From Atopsyche davidsoni (taxonomy: Eukaryota > Arthropoda > Insecta > Trichoptera > Hydrobiosidae), in NCBI GenBank assembly GCA_022113835.1, contig JAILWY010000019.1:2046001-2110000 (forward strand): a DNA stretch of 64,000 bases. Direction: 5' to 3'. Of the stretch, positions 1-13,556 are shown one piece after another; within the stretch, counting starts at the first letter, position 1; the number at the start of each line of letters is the position of its first letter. The position numbers and the translations under genes were made by a program. The notes under the pieces were generated by a model that worked only from the letters and a program-made list of their open reading frames with translations, did no database searches and was not told where the DNA came from.

Positions 1-3000
1 TTGGAAGAGAACCGTGAGTCTGTAACGAGGTAATTATGTAAAAATGACGAAACGAAGGCTGCAATGTATTTTTTGAAGTGAAGAAAATATAGTATAACGC
101 TTAATAAAGCTCAGGGGTTAAAGGAATATTTAAATAGGTTTTAAAAAATATTTTTCCTAAGAATGAATTTTAAGGTAGTCAAAAGTAGCTCAAAATACAA
201 AAAAACAACCTACGTTAAGGTGATATAAAAATTATATTTATTGTTCCTAAATATTTTATATTTTGTAATTACTCTTTTGATAAAATTAATTGAGAATTAT
301 TTACATTGCACGTTAACACCAAATTTTATATATTGTACCATCACATTCTATTATAATTTTTTAAGTTGTTTATTTCTTATAAAATTTCATAATCATAAAG
401 AGCTACAAGAAATTATCAAAAAATTTGCTCAAAAACCCGCTTTTGAAAACGTGTTTAAACCTTTAAATCAGTTATGGCTGGGATCTCTTATTTCCAAAAT
501 ATATTCATTTCAAATTCATCGCCACATGGCGAAGCAGAAATTTAAATATTTTAATATGAACTGACATAAAAATCTTATGACCCTCTTAAAATCAGGACCC
601 TCGTGTGGTTTCGAACGTTTTCCATATTGTTTTTTGCGTCCGGCGGGTCGAGCACTCATGTATTGCAAATCGTTTATACGCGCGGGACGGGCGGCGCTCA
701 CCTGCAGGATTCCCGCAGGTGTCTCCGACTGTCGGCCCGCGGCCCCGCTCTCTGGTCCGACCCCAGTAGAACGTCAATATAAATGCTAATTTCAGTGCTA
801 GACGAATACCGCTTTGTCATACCAACCGGTCGGTTCTAAATAAATGAAGCTATGAACCTTGTTTTGGAACGGGATACCTCGCAGTATGAATAAATTGGGC
901 CAAACGGCGCTATCTACTGGGGGCTGTAATGGATGTAATGTTTGGTGTTATTGTTGCAGGACACGGCATAGTTTTCCATTAAATAACTCGTTTGATTTGT
1001 TGTTCTTATTATAATAAATAGAAACTACTCTCTTTAATATACTTCATCGTTAATGTGGATCGCTATATAGTTTATATATATATAGTTTTAAATAGATTGA
1101 TAAATGAGTTATAGATAAAGTAAAGAAACATGGTTGCTTTAATAAAGAAAGTTATTATAAGGGAGTATTAACGATTTATTTAATTCCAAATTTAATTATA
1201 CATTTTCTTAACCCGTCTTGCTTGAAAAATACTTCTAAGAACAAAATTAACCCAAATCCTATAATTTTAGTATCGAATATAAGCCGGAAGCATACAAAAA
1301 CAAATTTATACGGAGAGTGGATGCTTAATTTGTCTTCGGAATAAATTAAGCTAATTACTCAACATTCGTCAAATTAAATATCAAATCAAATTAAAAGAAA
1401 CTTGAAGTTAATTTTATAATCTTCAAAAATACAAGTAATGCTTGTTTGACAGGATATTTACTTTTGAAGATTATGGTGTTTTGTTTTTACAAGTGTCAGA
1501 CATGACGAAAACAATTTGTTGAACTAAATAACCGAATGAAGGCCTGCGAACGTTTGCCATGGAACTCGTGGGGCGAGCCATCGCAACGAATTCGGACCAA
1601 ATATTATTATTTTTTCTCTTTGTATTGAAAATAAAACGAGCATTGTTGTTTGGAGCATTTATTAAAATTATTGCATTCAAAATTACTTTTGTATTTGCAA
1701 TTTTTGCCATAATTTAATAAATAAATACAGGGAAAAAATGCCAGTGTGTTTTTTTTATTTAGACGAAAAAGGTGAATGAAAAACTTAGTGTGCAAACAAT
1801 AACTCGCTTTGGGTTTTACTATCTATGTAAAAAAAAATTTTCAAACTGTAGCCTTCGTGTAAAATAATGACGCATCTTGATACAAAAAAAATTGTAATTT
1901 CAAGAAAATATCACTTGTTTATGATATGTAAAATGTTAACATATAATAATAACGAATTTCCTCAAGTAGGTAAAGAGACCGATAACGTCATATTACTTTA
2001 CACCAAATAAACGTTTATTCGCGAATCTCAGATACTAATCTCTCTAAGCCCAGTATACTACCGCTCGACTATCACAGCTTTTAATAGGCATATTGTAGAG
2101 CGACAAGAACGCATTTCCGTGCTTTTATATACCGACGTGCGAATCGAGCGAGCTTACCATCGATTGTCAAAGCGTGTGACGCAATCGACACAAACTTGAG
2201 TAAAAATCATATCGGGTAAAAATTTACCCAATCAATGTTGGTTTTTAATACGATGATACGTTTAAAGTTAACTGTTAAGTCGATTCAAAGCTTCTTAGTA
2301 AGTTTTGAACTGTCAACGATTCTCAAAAACCAAATGAATTGTTGAGTACTGTTGTTAAAGAAGTTGCTCTTTGCTTTTGGAAAAAGTTTTTGTCGTATTT
2401 TTGATTCGATTTTATTTATAAGAAAATGTGTTATTTTTTTAAATTTGCTTTTAAAAATTGACACATTATTGATTTCAAAGGTTGCCTTTATGTTAGCAAT
2501 ATTTCAAAATCAAAGAAATTTTCCATAAAACAAGACTAGACTGATGATACTGTGTGTTTTAATAGTTTTTGTGATTTATAATACTGTAATTATAAAATAT
2601 ATTCTTTGTATTAGATGTTATTATTTTTTAAATGTTTTAGTATTTGAGACTGTAATTGGTATAATGACAATTTTTTGTGTTTTTTTTTTTAAGGTATGTT
2701 TTTAAAAAATTAAACATTTTAAGATTCAAACTATTATATTAAAAGTCTAATTATTAAAATAAAAATAAAATAATCAACTACCAGCACAAAATTTTGTATT
2801 TGCTGGAGGTTCACCAAGTCGGCAGTTACCACGAAATTTAAATTAAAGACAAACACCGGGCCGTGTATTCGGATTGTTACAATATGCCCCGCTCTCCCTT
2901 CATTGTTCAGGGAAGCGAGGTCTTTTATATACGATGTCAAAATTTTACTAGGATTTTAATAAGGAGCGAGTGTAGTGCAGTTTTATATGTAAAATAACTT

Positions 3001-3160
3001 TTGAAATAACTAAAACTAAAACGTGAAATTAAATTCTTAGCGGCAGTATTCCCATCAATTTATTTTCAGAATTCATTATAAAAGTTCCATTGTTTAAGAA
3101 CTACCTATTTCTAAAGGTTTTTTCAAACACTCAAATCACAAAAACTAAGATGTTTTTGTT
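1..3160. other. AT-rich non-coding stretch
   Basis: No exon, RNA gene or mobile element could be supported apart from the GC-rich island entered separately. Short less AT-rich patches at about 2030-2190 and 2800-2930 lack a sustained open frame and could be regulatory DNA. Open frames of 60-80 codons here have no recognisable motif. Confidence 0.6.
577..789. other. GC-rich island without supported coding potential
   Basis: About 200 bases of GC-rich, CpG-containing DNA interrupt very AT-rich surroundings. Both strands carry open frames of 60-70 codons, which is expected when stop codons are depleted by composition. Neither resembles a known family. A 7-bp hairpin (CACCTGC/GCAGGTG) lies near 700-722. 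It may be a conserved non-coding element or a promoter-proximal island; the sequence alone cannot decide. Confidence 0.4.
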
Positions 3161-3300
3161 AGGAAGTCATAAGAGAGCATCGTTATAATCTTCCGGAAGA
3201 GTTCTACATTATGATGGTCTCGTATCGCAGTCTAGTTCTCAGGCGACTTTCATCTCATGATAATGATGTGATATCTGTCTTGTTAATTTTTGTAAGGAAA
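3161..3300 (+). repeat. dispersed repeat, copy 1 of 2
   Basis: About 100 bases from 3161 match 44281-44380 in the same orientation at roughly 85 percent by eye. Shared words include GCATCGTTATAATCTT, CGGAAGAGTTCT and CTCGTATCGCAGTCT. Weaker similarity continues to about 3300. No terminal inverted repeats, coding motif or RNA polymerase III box was recognised, so the family is unknown. Confidence 0.7.
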
Positions 3301-6244
3301 AACCTGCTTTGTAAAATGAAAATGAATTTTAAATTATAATTTAGAAAATTTAAAAATAAACTATTATTCTATCAGTCATTTTTAGGAACATAATTCTAAT
3401 TGATCTCTCGCTTATAATAAACTTCGTAAAATAATGTTTGATACATTTATAAATAAATATATTTATCAATAAATTTTAAAATAAAGTTTAAAATTTATAT
3501 ATATATTTAAATAAAAGCCTCATTGCAGTGCAATATTTAATAATTGTTTCGCAGCGTGTGTTTTGTGGGATTTTCCTGAATTTGAGTTTTCTCCGGATTT
3601 TACTTTGCGGAGAATAACGCATGCAATTAAAATAAAGTATTTTAAAACTTATAAATATTAACATAGTTCGAATAACAATGAAAAAAAATGTCTTTTTGTT
3701 TATCTTTATTTAATTATTTAAACAAAAACCCAACCCTATGAGTTGAGTTAAGGATAATTTAAATTTTATTAAAGGATGTCTAAATAGGGCTTTAATTTCT
3801 TTGTCATTTTCTGAAATGAAACACAACACCAAATATAACAAACAACACTTTAAATCATAAAAAAAGTTATTTCTAATGAATTTTAATATAAAATATTATT
3901 CAATAATAATATCACTGCATATGGATCGTTGGAACTTTTATAAAAAATTTAAATGCGTACTGCAAGTGATTTTTTAAATATTTTAACCATATGTGTAATT
4001 AAACATGTCATTAGAATATCATGCTTCAATCTGAATATTCATGTATATGCTTTTTCATAGATATTGTTACATAGAGCTGTAGCAATTTTGAGAAATTTTT
4101 ATCATGGACACTATTAACGACATATTGTATTTTTGTTATAACTGAATATACTATTTTATTGGTTACTTTCAGATAATCTATTTAACCTAATGATTAATTT
4201 ATTTGAAAGCTCTATGAACCTTTTTTGTTATATATAATTATTACGTGGCCCAATGTCTATAAAATATTAGAAATCTTTGGGATTGAAGGTGGTCGTATTA
4301 CCTCAAAAGCGTCTACTTGGTTCCAACTCTTGTAATGTGGTGTTCGACTTTCATTGGTACGGCCCGATACAGGACCGTTTATCGGAATAATGTTAAATGT
4401 TTATTTTCAAACAAATAAGCACATTATTTATGAACCCGTCTGTATATATTATGGAAGAACACGCTATGTCAATTTTATCTGTATTAAAGTATTCAGAAGG
4501 GAGATGCTTTAAGCTTGTTCAGCAGACAATGTCAGACACGACTGGGTTCTTTTTAAAGAATCAACCACGAACGTGAGGTCAAAAATTTTAAGAATTTACA
4601 CTTTCATACAAATAGTTTTATCTCAGAAATATTTCATACAATCTACTACCGTTGTGATTGCTTCTATTCTCTGACGAATTTATTTTTTAGAAAATTTAAG
4701 TCAGTAATGTAATAAATAGCGGGTTATAAGGATTCCTTTTTCTTTAAACATCAAAAATGTCTAAATTACCGAGGCAACGTCTTCAGGAGCGATAATAAAT
4801 AATACTGAAAACTAAAAGAGTATGCGATGTTGCATGGAAGGTTCGCTTGTGACGCACTCGTTCTTTCACTAACTGTAAATTGCAGAAGAGTTGCAAAGCC
4901 GCGGAAATATGCAGTTTTCTGATTCCAAGAAAAGGGAACGAATTATTTTACCATTAAGACTTCAATATCTAAAGATAAAAAATACCAAACTAAAGTTTGA
5001 AAAACTCTACATCGTTTATTTTTGGTTATCAAAAAAATATATTCTTCATACGATTTCATCGTTGATAAACTTCTTAAACTGAAAACGGTTACGTATGTCT
5101 GATAACTTTTATAAATTTATGCGTGCATAATAGACAAAAACCTGTGTTGCCTGTCAGATCTTCACAAGAATGAAAACGAACAAAGATATTTTTTTGCGTT
5201 AGGCAAGTCAATTGTCTCTAAGCGGGACACGTGTCGATATTTAACAGGGGAAAAGCGCCCGAAGCCGAAATGCACGGGAGTAAAGTGACACGTGAGCGTG
5301 ACAGATTTATTTCCTGCTGTATTCAAAATATTTACCTTTTCTCAAACCAATCCTTTTGGCCCAGGTGACCGTAAGTCTTTTGATTTGCCGGTGGAGGAAT
5401 ATTGGATTTATCTTTGAAATATTTCATCCTTTCCGGAAGGAAAGCAATTCAAAAGGGGGAATCCTTTTCCCAATAAAAAATTAATATTTTTTTGACGAGG
5501 GTATTTTTATAAGTGATATTTTATGCGTGTAAAGTTATTATTTTATTCAAACATTTTTTCTAAACCGACAAAAAAGCCTTTGTCAAAAATATATTAATAA
5601 AATTGTTTATTAATGTAGGAGTACGATATTCAATAAATTTTAAACATTGTGACTAACGCTGGCGAGCTCAAATCGTTTTATGCCATAGGTATTTGTTCAA
5701 TATTTGTTTATGTTTCAAAAGTGTGTGGATAAGATTTTACCCAAAGGGATGACTATAATATAGACACCTACTTATGAAGCACTGTAGTAAGCCACTAAAA
5801 TTTGATACTGATCTAGAATAAGCCACCTAGATAAGAACTGATTATGTGAAGACCCCAATTTTCGATTCGGTCGCGGAATGCGAGGTTCATCAAAGCATTA
5901 CAAGTATGAGATATTAGTAATTATCAGAATAGAGCTCCTGTCAAAGGCTGAGCCCTTATTGACAGCCAATAATGCGTATCATACTAGTGCTTACGAGCAA
6001 ATATCAAACAGTTTAACTATTATTACGAGCTTATACTATTTCTATTGTCTATACATTCACTTATTATTTAACAAATGTATATGCTACACGCACAAGTATG
6101 ACGCGTGTGTATTTATTTATGCTAGCATACGTCCAAAGTAAATATGTTTTAAATTGACTAAAGGTATAGTAATCGAATCGTAAGTTTTTGGTGTTTTTGT
6201 GTCGATATTTGTAATTTGAAAACTATACTGAAGTTCTGTACAAG
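3301..6244. other. AT-rich non-coding stretch
   Basis: No gene is supported. A moderately GC-rich patch at about 5220-5310 contains two E-box words (ACACGTGT and ACACGTGA) and could be regulatory. The remaining open frames are short and show no motif. Confidence 0.5.
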
Positions 6245-6485
6245 TGAAGGTTGATGTGCACGAGCTGGTTAATAATGAAGGCTGTGTTCGATCCCCGTCG
6301 GTTTGGCGTCCCCATCGGGCAGGCTAGTTGTCGGGGAAGCTTGCTCGCTGACTCCCCCGACCGACCGTTCCCTGATAAAGAATTTAAAGTGCAACCGACG
6401 GACCCACGACCGGTCGAGCCCGGAACGCCTCGTGCAACAGTTGCGGTAGCCTCGCATACCCCGTGCATTTTTGATGTCGCCGATC
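6245..6485. other. GC-rich island, both strands open but not recognised
   Basis: A 240-base GC-rich island with open frames of about 80 codons on both strands. Neither translation has domain motifs or a convincing splice context, so the openness probably reflects base composition. The island ends sharply into AT-rich DNA. It is a candidate conserved non-coding or promoter element. Confidence 0.4.
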
Positions 6486-6709
6486 TATTATGAATGCGAA
6501 ATCTGATTACTCTGTATACACGAAGTGTAGTCGTTTCACTTTATGGGTTGTTTTATAATAAAACTAGATTATAACTCAGTTATAATGCTATTAATTTTAG
6601 AAAGTTACGTAATAAGTATTTTCTTTTAAAAATTTTTCAAACCCGTATTTCGTTGTGTGTTTTCCAAATTTCAATTTTAGATTTAAAAAAATATAAGATA
6701 TACATATTA

Positions 6710-7446
6710 TACAGGGTGTCCATAAAGAGTACCGGGTATTTGTTAGTTCACTAAAACAAAAACTACTAGTAATCGAGTATTTTTTTTTATTGTTGATTAT
6801 AAGAATACAAAATGGAAAATTATTTAAAAATGATGATGTTATCCAATTGGTGACCGTTACACTGCTGGCACTCTTCTAATCTGGAACGAAGATTGAAAGT
6901 TGGTGAATCGCCACAGCTATTCGTTCGCAAAATTCAAGCGATTTGCGAGGTCCGTATCCTATTCTTCAATTCTTGCACCAAATTAATTTTATAGGCTTTT
7001 AAATGCAAATATTTCTTTAAAATTGAATGAAAAGACGAATTTTAAATTTTCAACGCTTGGTTTCGCTTTCGGGTGGATAAAGACGGATTTTGACGAACTA
7101 ACGCTTCCACTTCTTCGATTGTTTCCTGATCGCGAACTGAACGAAGGCGACCAGAGCTTTGAATTTTTACCGTCCCACCTGTATTTTCGAACATTTTCTA
7201 ATCGTCACTTGGTGCATTGCGTGTACGATACTCCGCACGATACAAACGTTGAGCAGTCACTATTGAATCACCGTTACGATAAAATGCTCGTACGCAAAAG
7301 CGCGATGCGTCCTCGGGTATTGCTCCATAGCGACTAAGACTCCACTAAATGGCGGACTCCAAGATTTCCTCCCCGCACCCCTCAGCCGCTCCGAATTAAC
7401 TTCAACGCTAAAACAAAGACCCGATACACTTTTTGGACACCCTGTA
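6710..7446 (-). mobile_element. Tc1/mariner-superfamily element, degenerate
   Basis: The element is about 737 bp and bounded by terminal inverted repeats starting TACAGGGTGTCC. About 30 bases of each end match with a few differences; the right end reads GGACACCCTGTA. A TA dinucleotide flanks each side, the target-site signature of the Tc1/mariner (IS630) superfamily. The interior contains decayed transposase sequence on the - strand. It is too short for an intact transposase gene, so the copy is internally deleted and non-autonomous. Confidence 0.85.
7090..7330 (-). pseudogene. transposase N-terminal helix-turn-helix remnant
   Basis: On the - strand, two frames give pieces of the N-terminal helix-turn-helix region (DUF4817-type) of insect mariner-like transposases. 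The first is EQYPRTHRAFAYEHFIVTVI near 7260-7325. The second, near 7130-7200, includes FENTGGTVKIQSSGRLRSVR, fitting the family's FxETGSxxxxxxxGRPRTVR pattern. Stop codons and frameshifts separate the pieces, and no catalytic DDE/D region is present. It lies inside the TIR-bounded element at 6710-7446, and cannot be functional. Confidence 0.7.
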
Positions 7447-7682
7447 TAATAAAACTTCAATACATATAGATATTACGGGATATTCCGAGGTAAAAGTTTT
7501 ACCCGTGGAAAGGCGAAAAATCTTTGAAATGACTTTTAAACTTCACCTGTCATAAGAAAAAATCTTAGACTATTTATAAAAGGTATTAATTTTGTTCCTG
7601 TGCTTAATTTTTTTTCAGGTTTTTAAAAAAAACTTGTTAAAACATATAAATATTGTTATTATATATGCCTATCTTTGAAATT

Positions 7683-7800
7683 TCCATCTTCTTCGTTGGC
7701 GACTATTTCACTGAGCAAATACTCATGCTGAGCCATTGTTTATGGTTTTCTAAAAGGAAACTAGTGTAGTGGGTCTCCGAATCCTGCTTCACCCGGAAAA
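7683..7800 (+). repeat. interspersed repeat family A, fragment
   Basis: This stretch matches the reverse complement of about 36790-36895. Both contain the order TTTCACTGAGCA, ACTCATGCTGAG, ATGGTTTTCTAA and TAGTGTAGTGGGT. The neighbouring part of the 36.5-36.9 kb copy, GTGCCTCTCC-TACAGAAGGTTGG, also matches 40658-40704. So the window holds at least three fragments of one family. No coding or TIR signature was found. Confidence 0.7.
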
Positions 7801-10800
7801 ACCCGTAGAATGCTTTATTATAAAGTTTTGCAAAAAAAAATTGTAAGAACTGTCGATCTTATCTTTAGAATTAAAAAAGACGTACTTAGAATTATTCATT
7901 CAAGACAAGAGTATGAGCAATGCGAAAAATACAACTCAATTATTCTACGCACACCAGAAATATTTAAATGACATCATATCAGGATTACGATTCAATTGCT
8001 TAAAAAACAGATTAAACTTTCATTTAAAAATAAGCTAACTCGATTAACCTAAAAAAAAAAAATTCTAATTATATATTTAATTGAAACATATTTTAAAATA
8101 ATTTTTTTTTCAGAATTATGGAAATAATTAATGTTTAGTCTTATTCTGAGCATTATAAAATTTTTAGTCGATTAATGTTTATTAAAATTATTATTATTTT
8201 GTTACAGCCGTGAACAATTAAAACACTTTATCTGATATGTATTTCTTTGACATCTATCCTAGAAAATATTTTGATTAAGATTTAACTTTAAACAGCTAAT
8301 TTCATCATTGGAATAAGTCTTTGATGTTTTAGTAAAAAAATAAATATGTATATACTCGTATTTGAAATTTGCTTAACATAAGAATAAATTATCTGTAATA
8401 ATTATTATAAAAGGTAAAGAAATGTAATGTAAAATTGTTATTTTTCAATTATTTTAAAATTATGTTTAGGTAGGCTTTATATATTCGGGTGTTTGAAACT
8501 AAATCAATTTTTTTAATGATAGTATTAAATTATAATGTTGATAAGTACCCAAGATTACAAAACATGCTTTTAGTGTTAGGCTGTCTCCCTTAGGAATTCC
8601 ACAAATGGGATAATATGTCACTCCAAATTCTTGCAGCTCCAACAACAATCTCGCACCGTCCCGTGTGGCCGGTCCATTTAACATAAAAAACAGAGATGAA
8701 TCACCTGATGCTTCAACCACATTAAATTATTAAAATAGAACCGAGAGCATCGTATTTCGGCTTTTATTTTAAAAATGGCATGAATAGTCCATTGTCTTGA
8801 ATTCAAAATGGTTTCTTGAAATTCGCATTCATTAGTATAAACTCTTTATAAGCAACCTTTATGTGAGACTTACAAAAGACACCTGGGACCGGAAAAGAAA
8901 TTCGAAACGGAGATCAGACCTATGATTCACGTAAATGTGTAAATATACATATGATTTTTCATAAATTATGGATTTTTGTTAAATTTCCAATTAAATTATT
9001 ATGTTATGAATTTTATTCATTTGGAATGTTAAAAAAATATTATTTTACTCACCGACACATACAATGAATTCCTAATGTAATATAGTTAAAATTATAGTTA
9101 AATATATCGACCAAAACTCTCAACATTAAAACAGTATTTTTATGTACTCCATAAAAACTTTTATTTAACTGTTATTTAATAAAAGCATATAAACTATTTT
9201 ACAATATTTCAAATATCAATAAAACTTTACTTACACAAAGGACTGTTTTTACGAAGTTTACTGATTTTTCGCCTCGCAAACTAAATGAACCCCAAAAGTG
9301 ATATTAAGTTTTAATCAGGAGATTCCGCTCTTTCCCTAAGTCGCTGGGAAAATAACTAATTATTTGGTGATGAAGAACATAAATAATACTAAGACCTCTT
9401 TAGACACCGTGATGTATCTTTTAATGTGTTTTCCCTTTATTGAAGGATAAATTACGAGAATTTTCAATCAGTCAACATAAGCTAGGAGGGAAAATGGATG
9501 TACGACATTAAACATACATAATATTTAACTAATATCCTAAATACGCCTTTCGAAAAGTTAATAAATATACCGAGTTTTTATTACATTCATATTTTACAAT
9601 ATTTTTTCAATACTTTATAAATTATAAGTACTTTTGTGAAAAAATAAACAAATCATTGAAATCAAAAAAATATGTCATATATACTAACTTAAGAAAACAA
9701 ATATTTTTAAACAAGACAGTTCAGTTGCTTTAATGATTTGAAAAATAATCATTGATTTCAGATCATGCAAATATTTTAAATTTATATACTTAACAGGTAA
9801 AAGACTATAATAAAACAATTATACATTATTTAAATTACGTAACATTGATGTTTTGTTAAAATAAATTATATTTGTTAGAATAAAAAGTTTTAAATCTTTT
9901 AAAAAATACAAATATAATGGCAATGTAATATTTGAGTTTTTATTGTATTATTTTAAAAGTACACGTTTTGATATGCTGTTAATGGCAGCAAAGCTATAAA
10001 CATAATACCTTTAATAAAATGCTAATGATGTTTGGCGTTTTTTATTCGTCATATAGTCGCACAAGCTCAAATTGACCGACAACACAGGATGGTTACAGGT
10101 GGGGCACAGATGGCTGAAAGAACAAAATGACCTTATTGTATACCTTTATTTTTTTTAAATACAACCAGGTACATTAAAATAATTATAAAAATGAAAATAC
10201 AATATATTCATATTTTAAAAATGAATAATTTTAATGAATCGCCACATACATTTAATATTATAAATACTTTTGAGTAAGCCATTGTTTGACTTTTATATAT
10301 AAATACACGTTGCCTCAAGCTATTGAATTTGTTTGAAAAGGCGTTTTTTTTTTTAAATTTTCTTTTCTTTTATCATTATAAATATATCGTGATTCAAATA
10401 TTTACGTATTTAATTAAGCACCGTGTATGCACGATGATCGTTTAAAAATGATTAAACGAATTTTTCGAGAATAGAAATAAATACACACAGAGAGAGCAAA
10501 ATTAGTTCATTCAATAAAGAAGAAGCATCGTTTACTTAATAAACTCTCGTGAAACTCGCATAAAAACCGGATTCGACATTATTATTCAACAAAAAACAAG
10601 TTTTCAAACTCACTTCAGTAGCGCCGACATAAATAACGGTTACGCATTTAAGTTTAAAAACAAAATGTATATTTCCGGCGCCGAGGAGGGGAGCAGATGT
10701 GGCAAGGGCGCCCAGTAATACGCCAATAACGCCTACAAACACGTCCAATAGACAGAACTTCCTCTCTCCAAAAAATCCATGAAATGTTATGCATTGACGC

Positions 10801-11372
10801 GAAAGAACGGATGAATCAATGTTTCTGCTTTTAATAGCTTTTCGCGATACAAGTATAAGTTTACGGGTTGGTGATATTTTTAAACGTAAATGATTTTGCA
10901 TTAACACAACAACCAAACGATAGCAAAGATTTATAACTATGCAAATTTTGTTTTTATAATTGAGATTTATTAAGAACTTGTTTGTATAATAGATATACGT
11001 ATTTCATTAAATAATCTTTTTTTTCTAAGAAAAAGCGAAAAAAGCATATTTTGACTCAATAATTGACTATCAGAAGAGGCAGCGTGAAATTTTTTTTTTT
11101 ATGATAGTGATACGTTTATTTTATTATTTAAATAAATTTCAATAAATATTATTGTCCCGGTATTTATTTACAACTTAATATATTTTTTAATCAAAATGAA
11201 AGCATATCTTTCAGCGTGAAATATTTAAAATGAATAATTGAATGAAACCGACATTTGAAGAAATTCCGCATTCATCAATTTCAAATAATATTTTTCGATC
11301 AGGATTAAAAAAAGGATGTTGTTATCCATGTAGGGCTGCAGAGTCAACAGGGCTGTGGATTAGATTGAAAAC
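7801..11372. other. AT-rich non-coding stretch
   Basis: No gene is supported. Less AT-rich patches lie at about 8580-8720 and 10560-10900. Each has a - strand open frame (73 and 126 codons), but neither shows a recognisable motif nor a clear acceptor-donor pair. They are better read as possible conserved non-coding elements. Confidence 0.45.
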
Positions 11373-11414
11373 ATGGCGGAAACACCACCTGGCCTTCCGT
11401 CGGTCAGCGGCGAC
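11373..11414 (+). CDS. candidate first coding exon, unknown protein
   Basis: An ATG in good context (AAAACATGGCG) opens a 14-codon frame, MAETPPGLPSVSGD. It ends exactly at a consensus donor, GTGAGT, in phase 0. Reading through the donor meets a stop about nine codons later. The surrounding 11340-11560 is GC-richer than background. I do not recognise the peptide and found no second exon. It has no signal-peptide character, so it is unlikely to be the DDR start. It could equally be a chance arrangement in a GC-rich island. Confidence 0.22.
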
Positions 11415-12128
11415 GTGAGTAACGAGAATGGACCAAGCGAGTAGCGGCGAGTCTATATGCGGCGTAGTTTAACTGTACAGCAAACCTGCCAGGTGCAGTT
11501 TGTGAGGTTTATTTATCGCATTGCCCGACACCGAGTAATGCTCATTCGAGTAATTGTGGCTCAAACATAGCTTTTTATTATTTTTTAATTATATAATTAT
11601 TTTTATGGTTTCATGTTTATGCGCATATTTTTTCCCTTGTTTGTTAGTATTCAAATTAAGCCTAAAAATATGTTTTGTATAAAAAAACGTATTCTAGCGA
11701 ATACTAATGATCTGCGTTTTTTTAATAAAAAAAATAGCGTAGCGGTAAGATTTATTTCTTTAGTAAGTTAGTATTTGTAAGAATCAAAGCGATCTCGTTG
11801 AAATTATACACATTCTCAATAGGCATTACATATTTTCTTAGTGCTCCGAAAAGTCTATATTTGTTTGATGATTAGTCTTATAATTTATTCATGGAATTCT
11901 GATGTTTCTAATTTGTTATTTTTGGTAAACCAAATACCAAAAATTTGTTTGAAATGTTTTAAAACGAAAGTTGTTAGCATCTTATTTCTGCTGATACATA
12001 TTTATAGGATTTCCACCAAAATCAAACCAATTGAGATTTGTTCGAGTACTTCTTAGAGAAATGTAAATTCTAAATTAATCAATTACATAAAAAGGTAAAG
12101 CAATAGATTTCTATTTTTTTTATATTAT

Positions 12129-12312
12129 GTGAATGAAGTCATACTCTTGGCATGCATGTACACAATCCAATAATACAATTGTAAGTCATCCCCACGCAAC
12201 TTGTAACTTGCAACCCCAGCGGAAAGGTTATAAATAATCAATTCATATTCATGGAACCTTCTTCAGTGTTCTTTGCGCACACAAAATTGAGAAATAAAGA
12301 GACTTTTATTTT
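12129..12312 (+). repeat. possible solo LTR or LTR fragment
   Basis: The order of signals resembles a short insect LTR. There is a TATA-like GGTTATAAATAA near 12226-12237, then CAGTGTTC about 30 bases on, and AATAAAGAG with a T-rich tail near 12293. A plausible end is ...TTTTAACA. I could not find matching target-site duplications or a primer-binding site, and the 5' limit is uncertain. An ordinary promoter plus polyadenylation motif by chance is the alternative. Confidence 0.25.
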
Positions 12313-13556
12313 AACAACTATATTGGTTTTGAATTGCGCTATTTACGCATTGATTTTTCCGTTTCCACTTTTTAAGCGAAAAACATACTAAACCATATTA
12401 TATATTTTTCATATAACAAGTTTGCTTTATATTAAAAGTTTTTATTTCTGTACAGTTGAAAATAAAAATTTGGTGGCAGTTCTTGGCATATTTTAGAATT
12501 ACGTTTTATCGCGTGTTTTCTTATTTCTTCTCTTTAAGCGTTGTTATAAAAACCCATGTTTTTTTCTCATTATGTGTCTTTTAACAATACCCATTACGTG
12601 ATCCACCTCTTAAACTCTTTTTTGTTTATTCTTCACGAATTTTACTGGATGTAATTAGACCTATTTTTTATATATATTTTTTGGTTTTAGATTATATATA
12701 CCGAAAATAAATTAAATTTGTACCATATTGAATATATTATAATATGGCACAAAAACAACGGTATCATTTAATAAAATGATTGGTTCTGTTCTGGTTAAAG
12801 ATAATTATACAATATAAATAAATACAACAGGCATTAATACAACATCGATAAATATTTTTCTCAGCAAAATACTTTTTAAAAGATTCTTTGACTTTGATTT
12901 AATAATAATAATAATTTACGAAGTTATTCATATACCGTTTTGGTATGACTTATTTTTAAACTGTTGTTTGAATTTTAAATTTGATATTTTAAATTTGAGT
13001 TATATTATCAATTTATATTGGCAACAAGTAAATTGATGTTTATGTAAAACAGGTGAAAAGAGTAATTGTACAACTTTTGAAAAATTACTTATGAAGTAAA
13101 TTTTGACCTTTATTTATAATTAAATAAGTAGCTTAGTTTAATCGTTGGATATTTTCTTATTTTACTTCTAAGTACAGCCATATCCTGATTAACAGCTCTT
13201 TGACTTACGGAGCCTGGCATTAAGGGACGTTTAGAATTACCCCCATTCCAAATGTTGCGGGGCGTGTATCGGGTTGGCGGCCCTCATTACTGTTTCTGCT
13301 ATATTTACGTTATTTAAAAAATAACACAAAGATAAAAAAAAAGATGTTCAGCGTTATTTAATACTACCATATTAATCCAATGCTGAAAACGAGAAATTTT
13401 GAATATTAAATGTAATTTTCACATTGTTCTTTCCTGTAAGAAGCATAATTATTTTTATATCATTTGGATAAGTTTGTGATCGTAAGATTGATTCCATTGT
13501 TGTTTTTATGATATACTAAAAATATTCTGTATACGTTGTTAAAATACTCTTTAGGA
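12313..13556. other. AT-rich non-coding stretch
   Basis: Nothing beyond simple AT-rich sequence was seen. A short GC-richer patch at about 13200-13290 has no open frame or repeat signature. Confidence 0.5.

Noticed and set aside
8499..8720. 73-codon - strand frame with protein-like composition
   Set aside because: No matching acceptor-donor pair and no recognisable family. It is mentioned only as a GC-richer patch.
10536..10916. 126-codon open frame on the - strand with a hydrophobic run
   Set aside because: No family motif, no clear splice junctions and no neighbouring exons. The less AT-rich segment alone can explain the missing stops.
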